64,000 nucleotides of DNA from Ancylostoma caninum (GCA_037903475.1 JBAJFG010000358.1:124001-188000), one strand, 5' to 3'; positions 18,101 through 31,614 are shown, counted from the stretch's first letter. A program made the numbers and translations. The notes: generated by a model from the letters alone, not told the origin.

Positions 18101-21100
18101 ATTTCTGCCGAGAAAGGGCTCATAAAACCACCACGCTAAGTGCACCGTGGAAAAATGTCGTCCTCGAAGCGACTCCCGCTCATTTCTCATCTTCCCAGGA
18201 GACATGAAGGTCATGGGAAAACTGTTTTTTTAGGGAGAGCTGCGCTACTCAAACACATTGTCAGCACTGCTGCACTTTATCGCTTAGTGCAAACGTCCAA
18301 TGCAGTCCCCACCCCCGTCTATGGCACCTATGATTAGCCTCCGCACTGTTTTCCCTCAGGCAGTTTCCTCTTGGGATCAAATTTTCAAACTTTGTTCGTC
18401 CTGGGGCGCATATCAAGAATTCGTGTTTGCCATTTTTGGGAGTTTTGTCGGTGCTATTGCTTGACTGGCCATAAATTCTGGTAATCCAAAAGACGCAAGG
18501 ACCTCAACAATATTGAGTATGAGCCAGCTTGTAGCCAGCATTTGTAGTCCGAGAAGCTTTTGACGGATAACAAAATGGATTGCGCTATTTCTATGGCCCT
18601 GACCAGATATTCATCCTGTGGGAGGCAGGAAAAAAGGACTCATATCTGTGAATCTCAGCAAGCAATGGCTTCTCACGCTTACGGTGAATGCGCATTATTT
18701 CTGCACTATTAGCGTTCATACACGCATTTGCTCAACCGTGGAGAATCTTTAATGACACCGTCCAGGTGCATCCCTGTGGAGGCCGAACGCAGCCATCGCG
18801 CTCTTTACGTACGGCCTTCGCCCATTATTTTCCGCCTTTAGTTCTTGAGAAATTCCAGAAACGCTCCATCAAACAGCTGTGTTCGTCCATTGTTACCGAA
18901 TAGATGATATCATGTGTGTATGTATGCATGTATGTTCCTTATAAAAATTGCGAAGTCAACCGATCGAGACTAAACTTTGGACAGACATTTCCCGTGGGCC
19001 AGCGGAGGTTTAGATTGCTTTGCGCCTAGGATTATCGATTGATTTATCGGTTATATCGATTTTATTGACTTTTCGCTATTTTTCCCAGGGGTCGATAAGG
19101 ACATGTCCACTGGGGTACCTCAATAGGCCGAACACAAATATGACAACCATTTTGGATGAAATATCGACTTATCGCTTTTATTGATTTTTCGCTATTTTCG
19201 CCCACAGGTAGGTGAAGACGTGTCTACTGGAATCTTGCAATACGGTAAACACGAATATGACGAGTATTTTGTTCGAATATAGCGGTTCAGTAATTTCCCC
19301 TGATCTTTGCCGCCTCTGGAACGGCACATGTAAGAATGTGCTTGGATTGCAACTTTTCCTCCATAAATATGTAATCGAAATAACTTCACTGACGTTTGGA
19401 TTACGGGTCGGTGAAGAAAAGTAACGTGAGCATCGCCAATGCGCTCACTTTACTCTTCTTCGCCGACACTTAATCCAAAGTTATGGGCATTTGAATTTAT
19501 CGACGATCGCTATTGTTCTCATCAGTGAGAGAAAGCTGGGGTAGTAAAACACCCGAACGAAGCCGGTTATGCCATCTACAATATAATAATTCCTGCATAA
19601 CTCATGCATTATCAACTGTATTCAAAAGAATTTTCTTTCTGAGTAGATACAACTCTTAGAGATTACTCCATTGTCATGTCTGTCTCCTCTGGAATTTGAT
19701 AGAAAAAAACTAGGTAGAGACACCTTCTTTCAGAAAAAAAATTGATGACTCTTCACTCCACAGCTTAAGATAGCCCTTCGTACCTCGTTAAGTTTTTTTT
19801 TTCATCGGGAAGTGTAACAAAAGGTGTTATTTCGACAACAAAAACACGTACTGTTCGAGATTCTCAACTTCTTTCTATGTAACAGACACGGCCCAAGGGA
19901 ATCGATAGTCATTCTTACGAATAAATTAGCTCCTTTGAAAGCAATCACAGCTGCAATATGTAACCACTGGTGCAAGGAAAAAGAGCCACCCACAAAAATT
20001 GCCCCCTACGCAGCCAATCAATGCAAAAGTCGCGGCCTTTGTAAACTTGCGCTCGTCACCACCCACCGATCAAAGTTCGAGCTCACATCATTCATTTGCA
20101 GTTGCCTTCGGGGTAAACAATAAAGTACCAAAATCAGCGTCATCGATGGTTATCGGTGGCTTGAAAGGCTCCGCCTTCTCAAAACATACGTATTTTTGGC
20201 ATTTTTCTTTTTTATTTTGAGGAGTATATGGTCTCTTCTCTATTATCGTTTGATTTATTCCGATCATTGCTTCAACTGCGAAGAAGCATAGTTTGAGCAG
20301 AGCATAACTGAAAGAAAATACCGCAAAGGTAAATAATTTCAATTGCAATTACTGCCCGAAACATTCCCAGAAAAAAGAAGGTACATATTTGTTCATCATG
20401 TTCAGCATAGTTCCCATTCGTTTTCGTTCGAAGCTGACTACAACTAGGTGGAAACTCGCTCGATTCCCATCATTTCACGTCAGAAGCTACGGAAGCCACA
20501 TAATTTTATTAGCTGGGATATACCCTAACATCTTTCAGAACAACCAAGACATTGTTTTTGAGAACCAAGACTCCTCGGATGCAGCATTTGAGTGAGAATG
20601 TCTTTTTTTTTCTAGGATCAAACAGATTATCTTATTTAAATTAAGCTGTCGATACGAAAATTAAAATTTCCTTTCCTTTCTGACCCATGCTGTCGCTGCC
20701 TTTATGCTGTTTCCTAGCAGGAAGCCACCACTTCTTATGTGTGGACGTTCGTACCTCAAGTTTTTTTTTCTTTTATCCCAAGTTGCCGTCGTAGTTTGTG
20801 AAAGATCATGATTTAACTATTTTTTTCCATTTTTTAGTGAATTCTCCTCCAGAAGTAGTTTCTGTAGTGAAGACATAAAAGCTCTGGTTGGTAACCAAAT
20901 GAACGCCAAAAACTTCTTTCTTCAAGGTGAAAGTTGAAGTTCAATCCAAAAAGTTTGTAAGGGTTAAGCACGGGTCAAATGAAATAGATGTTGGCTAAGG
21001 TGTAGCCGAATTGAGCTACAGGCTTCTCCAGAAAAAATTAATGCACTTGCTCAGAAACTCTACTCCATGCAACGACCATATTTTCCAATTTTTTTTTTCA

Positions 21101-24100
21101 AAAAAAAACGCATTCTAATTAGGCCACCCAATACTCGCTCCATAATTAGCAACCAGACAATGCCCAACTATAATTAGCACCAGCCCCAACCCTCTACCAC
21201 TTGTGTGCTATAGAAAATGAGATTTGTGCACACTCGGCACTGACCTTGCAGGAAGCGATGGGTTGCCTGCAAAATGCGTGCAGCCTCCTTATTGATGGAA
21301 TCCAATATTGCGGAATGCCGACTGGTGTCTTTGTAATCTATTTCTATCAATCCATAACGGCCCGTCACCGCAGCCTGTGAATTCATGAAAGTTCCATTGC
21401 TTTGGTGTTTATTCTCTTCTAATTCTTGTCAGCCAACACCCATTCACTAAAACACTACTTTCACAAACAATAAATAACTCAGAGTGACTCATTTTGGCTT
21501 CTTCATCTTCAAGGTGCAATTTTTTGCTATCAATAGGCTAATTGTGTTGCTTAGCTTATTCTCCTGAAACTAATTTCCAACTCCTCACCAATTTTTGCGA
21601 GGGAAAATCACCAAGGATGCGATATGGCCGCATGCAGCCAACAGCAACATTCATCAGCTGGTCGTCACTGATTTCCAAAGACCAGGACATGTGGGCTTTA
21701 CACTAATTGCGCCATTTTAACACAGTTTCCAAGGCAGATTTCCCTCCCATTAGGAAAATGACGTCTGAGCGAGGATGCAAAACTGGAAGGATGGGTAATT
21801 TCATACCCATAGGTAGCAGCCTAGTTGAGACGTCTTGTATGGGTACTCATGTTAATTGCTGCCACGTAAAGGGTAAATTTGTGCACGTCAAAATGTTTAA
21901 CATAGGAAGTCTTAGTAATGCAGCCAGACCCCGAAGGAAAAGCTGGACATGAAACTGTAGGTTACAGTCCTCAAACTATTCGAGAGCTGCTTTCATAGGA
22001 AGAAGGTATAACTTCAGTCTAAAAATTGGTATTTTTTCTTTTTACCCAGGCAGAGTACGACGACGGGTAAAGGTGCGTCGTTTTTCTTAAAGGCAGTGTC
22101 TCACCTGATGATGGGTGCCGAGATATTCACAGATTCAGGTCCAGCTCGGAGCGCTGATTCCAATGATGTGCTTGATGTCAGAAAACACCTTCAAAAACCC
22201 CTACTTTTGAGGCAAAATTGGATACAGGAGCGGACGAGTTTTCTTGCTACGTAGCTAGCAAAAGCGGAGCTGAGAAGCTGAGATTGCACCTTAAAATGAA
22301 CTTCTCAGCAGCAGCTATTATCAAACAAACAAACGTTTCCGTGTTGAAAAACCATGCCGCACCCTCAGCAAGCTCTTACTGCGGAATGAACTCTCTCGTC
22401 CACTGGCCGAGAATTTCGAAATTCTCGGCCAAAGAAACCCGTAACTTATGGGGTTTTCGACGTTTCTAGGAAAAACAAAGTACATCGTTGTGCTCAGCGG
22501 CTCGCATTCTTTCGACTGACAAACTTTGTCCCTGAGGTGAGACACTGCCTTTAAGTCATTTCTATGAAAACTAGCACATGCAATAACAAATAGGGCATGG
22601 TTTTTTTAGTGACGATTTAGCCAGTGTCACAGGGCAAACGCGGCATTCTTCTCAGATATGGCTGTAATATAGCCCCATAGACGCAAATATTGCCCCAGCA
22701 TCCAGGTTCGTCAATAAATTATTCAAGAGTGGATGCTGGTGCAGCAATGCCAACAAATTAATAATGACAAAACAGGACTGCGGAAGGATTATATGGCCTC
22801 GTGTCTCTCGCTACTTGCAAATCTTCTTCATGAAATTTTACCCCGCTATGGAAATATCCAAGTTCTCTACAATACTCTTTTTCTAGTCACTCTTCCTTGC
22901 CGCAGTTGTTCATGGGACACTTACGCGTCAGCTGTTAGCAGATCAAGCCCTGATTATGTCCTTTCTCATTCTTTGAACTATACACCACCACCTCAGCGCA
23001 CCGTCTACTACACCGTCTACTAGATTTTCTCGCTTCTCTGCTGGTGTGGCACTAGTTTTTCTTCGCTAATGCTACTCAACAACGATATTTGCTTAGCAGC
23101 GACGCTGGCATCGCCCTTTGCTACATTCTTTCCCATAGTTCCTGCCATTTCCCTGACAACATCAATTCCAGCCATAGAAAACAATGAAAAACATGAATGA
23201 ATAAGGAATCCGTAAAGAAACCCTAGTGCAAGTCCATCTTGCAGAGGATGGGAAGGAGGCGCGGCGAAAGGTCAACAATCAAAGGTGCAAGCACGCCCAT
23301 GGCCGTTTTTGCGTGTTTGCTGCTTGTACGCCTTTCTTCACATAGCAGCAAAAATATTAAGCTTCTACTTTTATCCTTGCCGACCAATAGAATAGAGTAA
23401 CTCACGCGTTTACTGCTCTTATAGCTCTTTTAATATTCTTTCTTTGCAATTTTTAATATTCTTTCCTTGCAATTTTTGATATTCTTTCTTTACAATTTCC
23501 TCTCTGCATCATCTTAAATTACAGACTACACTGCAGAATTCAGACATTGTCGCATGCAGCTCCTTGATATCCTATACCCCTCGCATATATGCAGAACCAC
23601 AGCAAAATGAGGAGAATGTAAATTTGATAGAAATAGTAGTTCCCCCGAACCCCAATGGGAATGTAGGTTTTCGCAGGAATTCGCGAACAAGAATGACCCC
23701 GCTTCACCATTATAACCTCAAAACATCTGCTGAATGCAGTGTTCCGCTTTGATTCCCTTAGACATTTTCATATGATAAGAATCTTGAGAATATGGCAATC
23801 GGTGGGACATAGACGAATTCGCAAAAATTCTGAAGAAAAAGCCCTTTTCAACTGATCAGAAACATGGCTGAGAAATGAGGCTATCTGTATGAACAATATC
23901 GATGAGATGGCCTTTCGATTTGAGATGAAACGAGGAAGCGGACGTTCAAGAAATGGGTTAATATCTACGCATAAACTATGTAAAATGAGGAAATCTTGAA
24001 ATTTTTGAATGGAACATCCAATTAAATTCCTTACCGAGGTGATTACTCTGCCAGGTTACTTCGTGTCCATCAACGGTTTTCTCATACTTCGGATAGAACA

Positions 24101-27100
24101 TAACTCCAGCGTTATTGATAAGAATGTCGAGTTTATCCTCAGCTGGAATTAGTCACGTAACTTCTAAAAATCACTGCCTGCGCTACAGAGTGTTCTTAGG
24201 TTCAGTATCATTGAATCCACGATACCAAAGCCAAACGTGAGCCACGCTCACCTTTCAAAATTTCCTTAGCGCATTCCCGAACACTGCTGAAATCCGCAAG
24301 ATCACATCGTACTAGAATGAGGCGTGTTGAATCACATCCCATCTGTGAAGTAGCTATGATTAGTCGTAGTCATTTGAGCACTAGTTGCCGGATCCGAATT
24401 CATCCTCAAAATCAAACAACCTAGTTCCATTTCAGCCTAGTACACATGCTTCTAATCGAATTGAGTGTCGGGGTTTTGAAGGACAGAGAATAATGACGAT
24501 ATTGTTTAGGCATTCATACCCCTTAAATGTTTTCGTCTGAAGAGGCATCGACATCATCGACATGTTCTGCCTACAAGCCTGATCCACGTTTTGATAGAAT
24601 AAAACCTGTCCCACCATTTGAAGTGAGTTTTTTCATAGCAATTTTTGTTGACCGTAGCAAGGCTTAAACATCCTCACGTCTCGAATACGAACCTTATAAA
24701 AAGAAGAACGCTATATATGTACGTTATATGGACTGATCACACGAATTACAGAGCATTCCGAGCTCGTTCGGACGCTATCGTGCAAGACCGTGCTCCCAGC
24801 TCGGACCCTCACTTATCCCTGCCTGCCCTCCAACGAGTTTGTGGAAAAGGAATGCAATCATCGTTACACTCTGTTTATCAATATCACTGGGAATTTCCCT
24901 CGGATATGGTGGCGCACAAGCTTATGATCAGCTTGACGTGTACCTCAGCGACTTGAGGGATCAACGGAGTTTCGATCCATATCTCTAACAATGTGATGAT
25001 ATTCTGTACCGTTTCCAAAATAAAAATCATAAACAACTAGCACACACCTGGGCCAGCTTGATCTTCGCTTCAGATCCTCGTTCTTCGTCTCGACATAACA
25101 TGTAGACCTAGAAAATGCGTAATCACACTAAATAAGCAAATGAAAGCGCAAATCAGTAAAGTTATCAACAAGCTACTGAACCAAAAGTTGTAGATTGAGA
25201 AATGTTACAAGAACGCACCTTTACTTTAGCCAAGTTCAACCCACGGACTGTTTCTAGGCCGATTCCACTATTCGCACCGGTAACTACCGCAACGAGCCCT
25301 TTTCCTGATACACGCTCCATGAATTGCGCTCCCTTGAAGTATCTCCTGCAAATGATTATAAACACGGAAATGTATTGAACAATGTTTTAGTATTGACAGA
25401 ATTAACGTATTATAAGAAACTTGGAACAAGTCACAGCTCTACCTTGACCGTGCTGATTTGATTATTCGCGTCAAAATGTAATCAAAATGCGGAGAATTCT
25501 CTACTTCTACACTGCGGAAGTAACACCATGCAGATTTTTTCAACGTCACGATCAAAGAACAATGCCAGAGACCATGGTTCGCGTTACTCACGATTTAGAA
25601 ACAACGCGGAACTGAACAGAACGCCTCCCAAACCTCCAGCTTTCTTCAATAGTGTCGTTTCCACCCAATTTATGGGAAACTTGTGCCCGTGGGGCAGGAT
25701 AGTTGTGATAGATCTGTGTTTGAAAGTTGTTGCTAATGAGAAAATTGTAAACACAAAAGTGAAAGCTGGATAAAAACTAAATAAATACAACTGGAACAAA
25801 TACTAACACAGAAGCGCTCATCGAACACTGGTCATGAAGATAAAAGTGAAAGCGTTCACTCAGTCCGCGTCGATCAGAGGGGGAAGTGAGCCGGTGTTTG
25901 GGGGAGCGAAGGAAATTGTATAAGAAGCAAACTACCACAAACAAACTGAAACGGTCCAAAGTATGATGTGTAATGTTTAAGGAATTGTTTAGTTTATGTG
26001 TAACACTTTCTCACTAGCCAAAAGGACTCTAGATCTAAAGAGCCTCTGCATCAAGTAACCCTCACGTGAAAGATTTTTTCTTTCAAGTTTTGACACCTGT
26101 TTCCCCGAGTCAGGATCTTAAATCGTAGGAAGGCAATTGCGGTTCAAAAATGGAGAAGCGCCCCAGAACGGATGGTCCCCTTCAGTTCCGACCAAAAGTG
26201 AGGGTGCGTGGTGTTTAATCCTCACATTTTCCCGGACGTACTCGTTCACTAATCAGATGGTACGTTTCTTCTTCCACCTTCACAATGCCTAATGACAGCA
26301 TAAGGGCAATTTATGCTGGGTGCGTGCGACTGACGCGCGTGCGTCTATATGATGAAGAATGGGGCCTAGTCGCATAGCAGTCGCATCGCAGTCGCAGCTT
26401 AGACTCACGCGTTTACGGCCTCGCGACGCGCGTTCTTCCCATTGAGGATGTGCATGCCGCGTTGACCGGTCTTCATGGAGAATCCCTTGCAAATGGATGC
26501 GTGCGGCTGATGCGCGACTGACGCACGCAGCTAGTATAAATTACCCTATAATAAGGCGGCGGTATAGCGGCGATATCTTCACAAATTCTATTCAAGTCCT
26601 ATCAACCGATATCTGGGTTGCCTGTTTTATCATACATACTTCATCATTGCTCATATGAGCTATTGGCGAAAATTATTATAGATCCCGTAGTGGGATTCAT
26701 GGACGTTCTCGGGAAGATTTTGGCCTTCCCGCTGATCTGTGTTAGAATGGACGGGCTTCCAAGGCAGAAGTTGCTGCACTTCACTACTCTCATCACATAT
26801 TTCCTTACTTTGACGGAATACGGATGAAATGACGGATAAAATGCGGTAACTGTTTAGGAAACTCGTTCTTTCCAGGCTTATGAGTAAGTTAACGCGGGCA
26901 CAGAGCGGGTACAAGGGTCGACCGCACACCAGAATCACAAGAAAGCTATAACTAATTGTAGAAACAGATGAGAATAGAGAAACAGAAAAAGCGCATATAC
27001 GGCAAAATGTTTCAAGCACTGGAGCGATATTTGAGCATACAAGCTTGTATGTCACTTATTTCGCGACCGATTGTCGCATTTACACACTGAGATTGATAAG

Positions 27101-27264
27101 ACAGTTCAGAGTTTGGTCGCAGACCAGATCTGTTGAGACGAATTCACTAGAGGAAGGAAGGCCCTGAAAACAACTCACCTCACAAGAAAGGCAACCACTG
27201 CAAAAACAGCGGTTACAAGGATATAGGTAACGAACGAATCCGATTCCTCTGGAGCGACATCCAT
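15101..27264 (-). CDS. Short-chain dehydrogenase/reductase, retinol-dehydrogenase-like
   Basis: Eleven minus-strand exons join with matched phases: 27264-27179, 25713-25592, 25506-25443, 25345-25219, 25107-25048, 24342-24252, 24142-24035, 16214-16039, 15574-15420, 15359-15264 and 15203-15101, giving 395 aa. Residues ~11-28 form a hydrophobic N-terminal membrane anchor. The Rossmann motif TGANSGIG is at 113-120 and NNAG at 193-196. The catalytic Ser lies in IVIVSS (244-245) and the YxxxK motif is YNRSK (271-275). NSLHPGVV and DGAQTSLYLAL match the C-terminal part of the RDH11-14 type. All SDR catalytic elements are present, so an NAD(P)-dependent, membrane-anchored oxidoreductase of retinoids, lipids or steroids is likely; the substrate cannot be read. 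At about 395 aa it is longer than vertebrate RDH11 (~320 aa) because of N-terminal sequence from exons 1-3. Those three joins are the least certain (exon 3 uses a weak TGTAG acceptor). Intron 7 is 7.8 kb and holds other features. Confidence 0.88.
21245..21690 (-). CDS. Two exons of an unidentified gene nested in the SDR intron (partial)
   Basis: Exon 1 (21690-21589) opens with an ATG and reads 34 codons (MSWSLEISDDQL...) to an AATTG|GTGAGG donor. Exon 2 (21374-21245) has a TTCACAG acceptor, the same phase, and 43 codons (…IEIDYKDTSRHSAILD…, …EEAARILQ-like helix) to a CAAG|GTCAGT donor. Both have the composition of real protein. A possible trans-splice acceptor (AATTAG) lies 15 nt before the ATG. 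Downstream exons were not found with confidence; one possible last exon starts at 20308 (TTTCAG) and would stop after about 15 codons. No family recognised. The gene is on the same strand as its host, so these could also be alternative exons of the SDR transcript, although they do not fit the conserved SDR frame. Confidence 0.5.
22087..22554. mobile_element. 468-bp TIR element (TTAAAGGCAGTG family)
   Basis: The ends are perfect 20-bp inverted repeats, TTAAAGGCAGTGTCTCACCT and its complement, with TTAA at both outer edges. The terminal TTAA could be a target duplication or part of the TIR. A perfect 26-bp palindrome lies inside at 22405-22430 (GGCCGAGAATTTC and complement). No transposase; non-autonomous. 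A longer relative lies at 52634-54747. Located in SDR intron 7. Confidence 0.85.
23425..23500. repeat. Short tandem repeat, about 3 copies of ~25 bp
   Basis: A unit of the form TTAATATTCTTTCTTTGCAA is repeated three times with small changes, inside SDR intron 7. Pyrimidine-rich, no coding sense. Confidence 0.7.
26300..26551. mobile_element. ~250-bp MITE in SDR intron 1
   Basis: The left end (TAAGGGCAATTTATGCTGGG...) and the inverted right end (TATAGGGTAATTTATACTAG...) share about 40 imperfect bp that continue into GTGCGTGCG-rich sequence. TA is present at both outer edges, as expected for Tc1/mariner-derived MITEs. No coding capacity. Confidence 0.65.
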
Positions 27265-30200
27265 AGTGGTTTAATCTGGAACCCAAGGTTGAATGAGAGG
27301 TTATTAACGTTGCCATGCAGTAAAAGATTAACTAGAAAACTTCGCGTAAACACAAAAAAAGGTTCCTGTGCAACCAAAGGTGAATATGTGGGTATGACCA
27401 GCACCGAGAAGAAAATCACAGATCGATTGCCGCCGCTTTGACGCCGCAGGTAATTTAACTCGAACAACACGAGGATACGCCTGCTTGAGTACACCCTCGA
27501 GCTTGCTGTTCCCCTCAAAAGTTATTCATGCTTGCGGCGCGTCAAAGTTTACGCGCCGATACACAGTGCAAAAGAGAGGTGGAAGACAAATCCTGGCAGG
27601 TCAGCAATGTTCCTAGTTTCGCCGTTGCGACTGCCGCGCGAACAAACCGCGTTTCCATTTTCGCCGCTTCGCGTCAGCGCGAAAACTTCGTGGAGTTTTG
27701 TCTAGGCGCGTAAACTTTGACGCGCCGCAAGCATGAATAACTTTTCAGATTGTTGTGAAAGTTAAGTCAAGATTACATGCGTAAAAGCGAGCTGAGATAG
27801 AACGCCTGCCATTTGATCGGCAGAGATAATTTTAGGAAAGAAGAGCTGCGATAAGGAAGCATAGTGACAATTCAGTATCAGCGAAAGATGCGCTTAATCA
27901 GGAGAATTGAGAAAGACCGAAGTTCTTCTGGCAAACGTCAGTGGGCTGCCTATCAGTCTGTCAGTATAGAACCTTTCACGCCCGTGCCGTGTGCGACTGG
28001 AAAGTGACTAATCTACCCGGGAAGCTCGTAAACTTCGACGCGATGCGCTGTAAAATCATGGGCGATTTTGGTAATCCGTCCAGGATTGGGGGGGGCCCCC
28101 CCCCCTCCTTCCCACTGCTGACAAGTAACAAACGATTTTTTTTTAATCCGTGAAAGACGGCTATCATCTGTGACAATAGTTAAGACTACTTTTAAAGAAC
28201 TTGGAGATATTCTTGCAAGGAATTTCTAAGTGATTGGACTTACGCTAAGGAAAGACCTGTTTCCAAACTAGGAGCTGATTTGAACTGTGGTCTCACGGTT
28301 AGTATTCTGAGCCAAAGTTGTGCTGTGAGCCACAGATCTCAGGAGATCAAATTAAGAATGAATGAACGGGAAGAGTGATAATAATTCAGGGCTGTGCATA
28401 GTTATGCTATGCATAAAAAAGTCAGCAAAAAAGCAGTGGAAGTAATAAGCAATAGTGGACGTGTCTCGTGCACCGACGGCAACTTTGAGCGGCTGCCGTC
28501 TATACACAAGATACCTGCAGCCGGCTTTTTTTTTGTTGTCGCCGCAACAAGAGTGTGAAAATCCTTCAAGAGTCTCTCATTTTGCAGCGGGGAACAAGTG
28601 GGAAAGAATAATCTTGAGCCAGATGTGGGGATTTCACTGCGGACGACATTGACGAGCAATGATTCATAACAAATACGATTATGAGAAAAAGGAAAAGAAT
28701 GGGAAGGACGTCAGAGAATGAGGATATGGAAAGAATTCGCATGAACAAAACTTAGGGGTAGCCTTAACCGATAACGGATCGACGATGTGGCGAGACAATA
28801 AGGTTAGCACGCGGCGAGTTTGCGAGAATGGAAAAAAGAGCAGTGCGACAAGATTCGGTTGGAGCAATTTGAAGGTCAGCAAAAAAAAACTTCTCGCCAG
28901 CAGTACACTCTCTGATTTTTAGAATTTGCAAAACTTTAGCGCTGGTTGAAAGCAGCTCACTTCGTGTTATTTTTGTTGTTTTACTGAACGGCTTAGAAAA
29001 ACTCAGCGAACACAAGCAATACATAGATGACTTCCCTAGAGAAAGAATGGGAACAAAGGATTCCGTTGAATTCACAGAGTGTGGGAAGAATTCGTCACCA
29101 AGTGGTGCCGCAAAAAAAAAACGTTTCGATGGCCACCGGAATGGAACACTACAAAAACGATTCTCAGGAAGAGTTCAACATCAGTAAAAAGACATTCTCA
29201 TATCGAAAACTGACGAAACAAGACTCCCAGCTTGTGCATACCATCCATAACAGGAACCCTTCAAAAAAAAAAGCCAAAATTAAAAGGAATTTCACCTCGT
29301 AGTTTTCGTGCTCCAATCGAGCACTTAGATCTGCAGGACGACTGCATACGGTGCTCTGTGGCATGACGTCGATTCGTTCAACCATTTTCGCCTTTTTTTA
29401 ATTTCTGGTTTTTTCTTCAGTTTTTGCCTCTTGGTGCATCATTGTGAGGTGTTCACCTGTTCCATGAGTAGATTTTATATACATACATATGTTCGGTGTC
29501 GCACAAAAGCTTGTGCGTTCACTTGTGTTCTTGTGGGGACACTTTTTGTGGTTTTGCGCTGTTCTTTCTGTACAGTGCCGTTATTTTCGCGGTTTCGATG
29601 AATTTGTAGTAGGACAGTAAAACAGTACTGTTAAACTCAATGTAAGCAATGGATTTTGCAGCTCCGAAAGCTTATGTATGTATAGACAGTAGAGCTGACT
29701 ACCCACTGAAAGCGTGTTGCTCGGGCCAATTATTGTTAGAAGTCGTTGTCAAAGTATGTGATTGAATTGAGTGCAAAATATTTAGCACTCAACCTTGCTG
29801 AATGAGTTGAGCCCACTCACCACTTCTGGGGAGGAGTGGGCTGGCATAAAAGGAGAAGTAAGATTTCAGATCCCGCAAAATCAAAAATGGTCAGAATTAA
29901 AAAGCGTGAAATCGAGAGTGGAAAATTACGCAGGTCCTGGATTCTTTCAAAAAAAGTTTCCGAAGCTTCAGAACTCAAGTTTTCGAACAGAACTTACGGA
30001 TCTCCAGTTTTCGACTTTGTCAGATATAATAAAGTGAGGAAGCAGAGGTGTACAGGACGGCTGATTGCCTTATACTGAAATGATAAAACGGCTCGTCGGG
30101 CAATCCGTCATGATTTTCACTTCAAAACTGTTTGTGGGAAATAGCTTCACTCGTTTTTTTTTTTATTTATTGTGTGCACATTGAAGTGCGCAAGAACAAC

Positions 30201-30500
30201 TACTAATCATAACGAGACTTATGTGCTCAAACATACGAGGAGTGTCAATGTAGTGGTTGTTCGAAAAAGAAAACAAGAAAACAAAAGTCAAGAAAATCGT
30301 ATGTATATCTAATAACTTTTTTCGTAGTACAATTCTGAGAATTGGCGCAACCTAGTGTCACTGTCCTGGTTTTTGTTCTCTCTTTACACAGAGACATTTA
30401 GGAGTTTCTAAATAGCCTGTCCCAGATACGATTTTTTCTCTCTGCTGTCTCCCCAACTATCGTCCATGGTGAAATGTGCTGTAACTGTGTGCACTCTTCT
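27265..30500. other. Intergenic region between the SDR gene and the RNA-processing gene cluster
   Basis: Upstream flank of the minus-strand SDR gene and, beyond the 30.5-31.6 kb element, of the plus-strand cluster, so promoters for both directions should lie between here and 31804. Apart from the MITE at 27516 and a G8C10 tract at 28088-28105, only short non-coding-looking ORFs are seen. Confidence 0.5.
27516..27745 (+). mobile_element. MITE with long TIRs (GTTATTCATGC family), copy A
   Basis: About 230 bp with ends AAAAGTTATTCATGCTTGCG... and the exact complement; the arms extend about 40 bp through GGCGCGTCAAAGTTTACGCGCC. The interior is highly similar to 39228-39450 in the same orientation. 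No transposase ORF. Lies just upstream of the SDR first exon. Confidence 0.9.
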
Positions 30501-31614
30501 GTGCTGGTATTCATGAACGTGCGGGTACGGGAAGGGGCGTGACGGGTACCCGCTGCAGCTAGTTCCCGGCGGGAATCTTCCTAGTTACCCGTACGGGTAA
30601 AAATTGTATTCATGAACCACCAGGAAGCGGGAAGACCGCGACGCATCGATTAGATTCGCAGACACGGCCGAGTTTTCGAGATGAGTTGCGCGAAATGAAT
30701 GTTTTCGAACGTACTCTTTGAAGAATTTGTCGGGGAAACGTAGGTTTCTCTGATTTTTCTTTCTAGGAGCGGGTTTCCATGTGAGTTTCTTACTAGTAAG
30801 CCATGAGGTATCTCTATTACTTGCTCTGTTTCTGTTTTTCATTCTTAAAAACGCATATATCGTTGTTTTTTGTAGTGCTCTTGTTTTTTTCTTCGCGGAA
30901 TCGATTCTTCTCATTCTGTTTGTTTTTTGAATACCTTGTCTTTCTTGCAGGACCATTGTTGGCTTCTTGCACTGCGTGGTGTTGTACATTGCTCCTCGCC
31001 ACCATTTGTTTTTATAGTGACTAGTATTTGAGTACTAGTGAGTGGTAGAAGAATATAAGGGCAGAGTAGTAGAATAATAATGAAAAGAAACCGTTGCTTC
31101 AGCGCCAGGAGGGATACGGTCCACCCAGCTTCCAGTAATGTGCGCGCATACGGTGGATTTTAATAATGTCAGTCAGGGAGACAGTGGCTTTTGGAAATCA
31201 TTACCCCGCCGTTTTTTTTTTTTCAAAATCAAAACTTCAAATCAAATTACACCATATCTGAAAATAAGAAGAAATATTGTTTCCATATGAAGACAAATAA
31301 GCGCGGAATGGAGGTAGCATTCAATTAGCTAGGTAGGAAAAAGCACAAAACTCTTCTCAATCTCAAGAAGGCATTACTACGTAAAAATTCATTAATAACA
31401 TGCAATAATAATAAAAAAGTATCGCGGAAATCCATTGACGGGTAGAGCTTCCCGAGGTCTAGAGGGTCGGGTAAGCGGGAACCTTCCCGTCCACCCGCCG
31501 GGTAGACCGAGAAGTTACCCGCCGGTTTCATGAATACCAATTTTCTACCCGCGAAACTCGTCCACCCGGCGGGTAGGCTAAAACCTTCCCGCCGACGTTC
31601 ATGAATACCAGCAC
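30501..31614. mobile_element. 1.1-kb TIR element upstream of the RNA-processing cluster
   Basis: Terminal inverted repeats GTGCTGGTATTCATGAACGT and complement bound 1114 bp. The TTCATGAATACC / GGTATTCATGAA word recurs inside each end together with GGGTA/TACCC-rich blocks, so each end is built of several subterminal repeats. No clear target-site duplication and no transposase ORF. It ends only 190 bp before the first ATG of the cluster. Confidence 0.75.

Noticed and set aside
18950..19300. Tandem gene or control element
   Set aside because: Only a diverged AT-rich duplication (TTATCGATTTTTCGCTATTTT words), with no coding or structural sense.
25507..25511. Acceptor CCGCAG at 25512 for SDR exon 3
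   Set aside because: Its phase does not match exon 2 (stop follows). The TGTAG acceptor five nt downstream keeps frame, although weaker.
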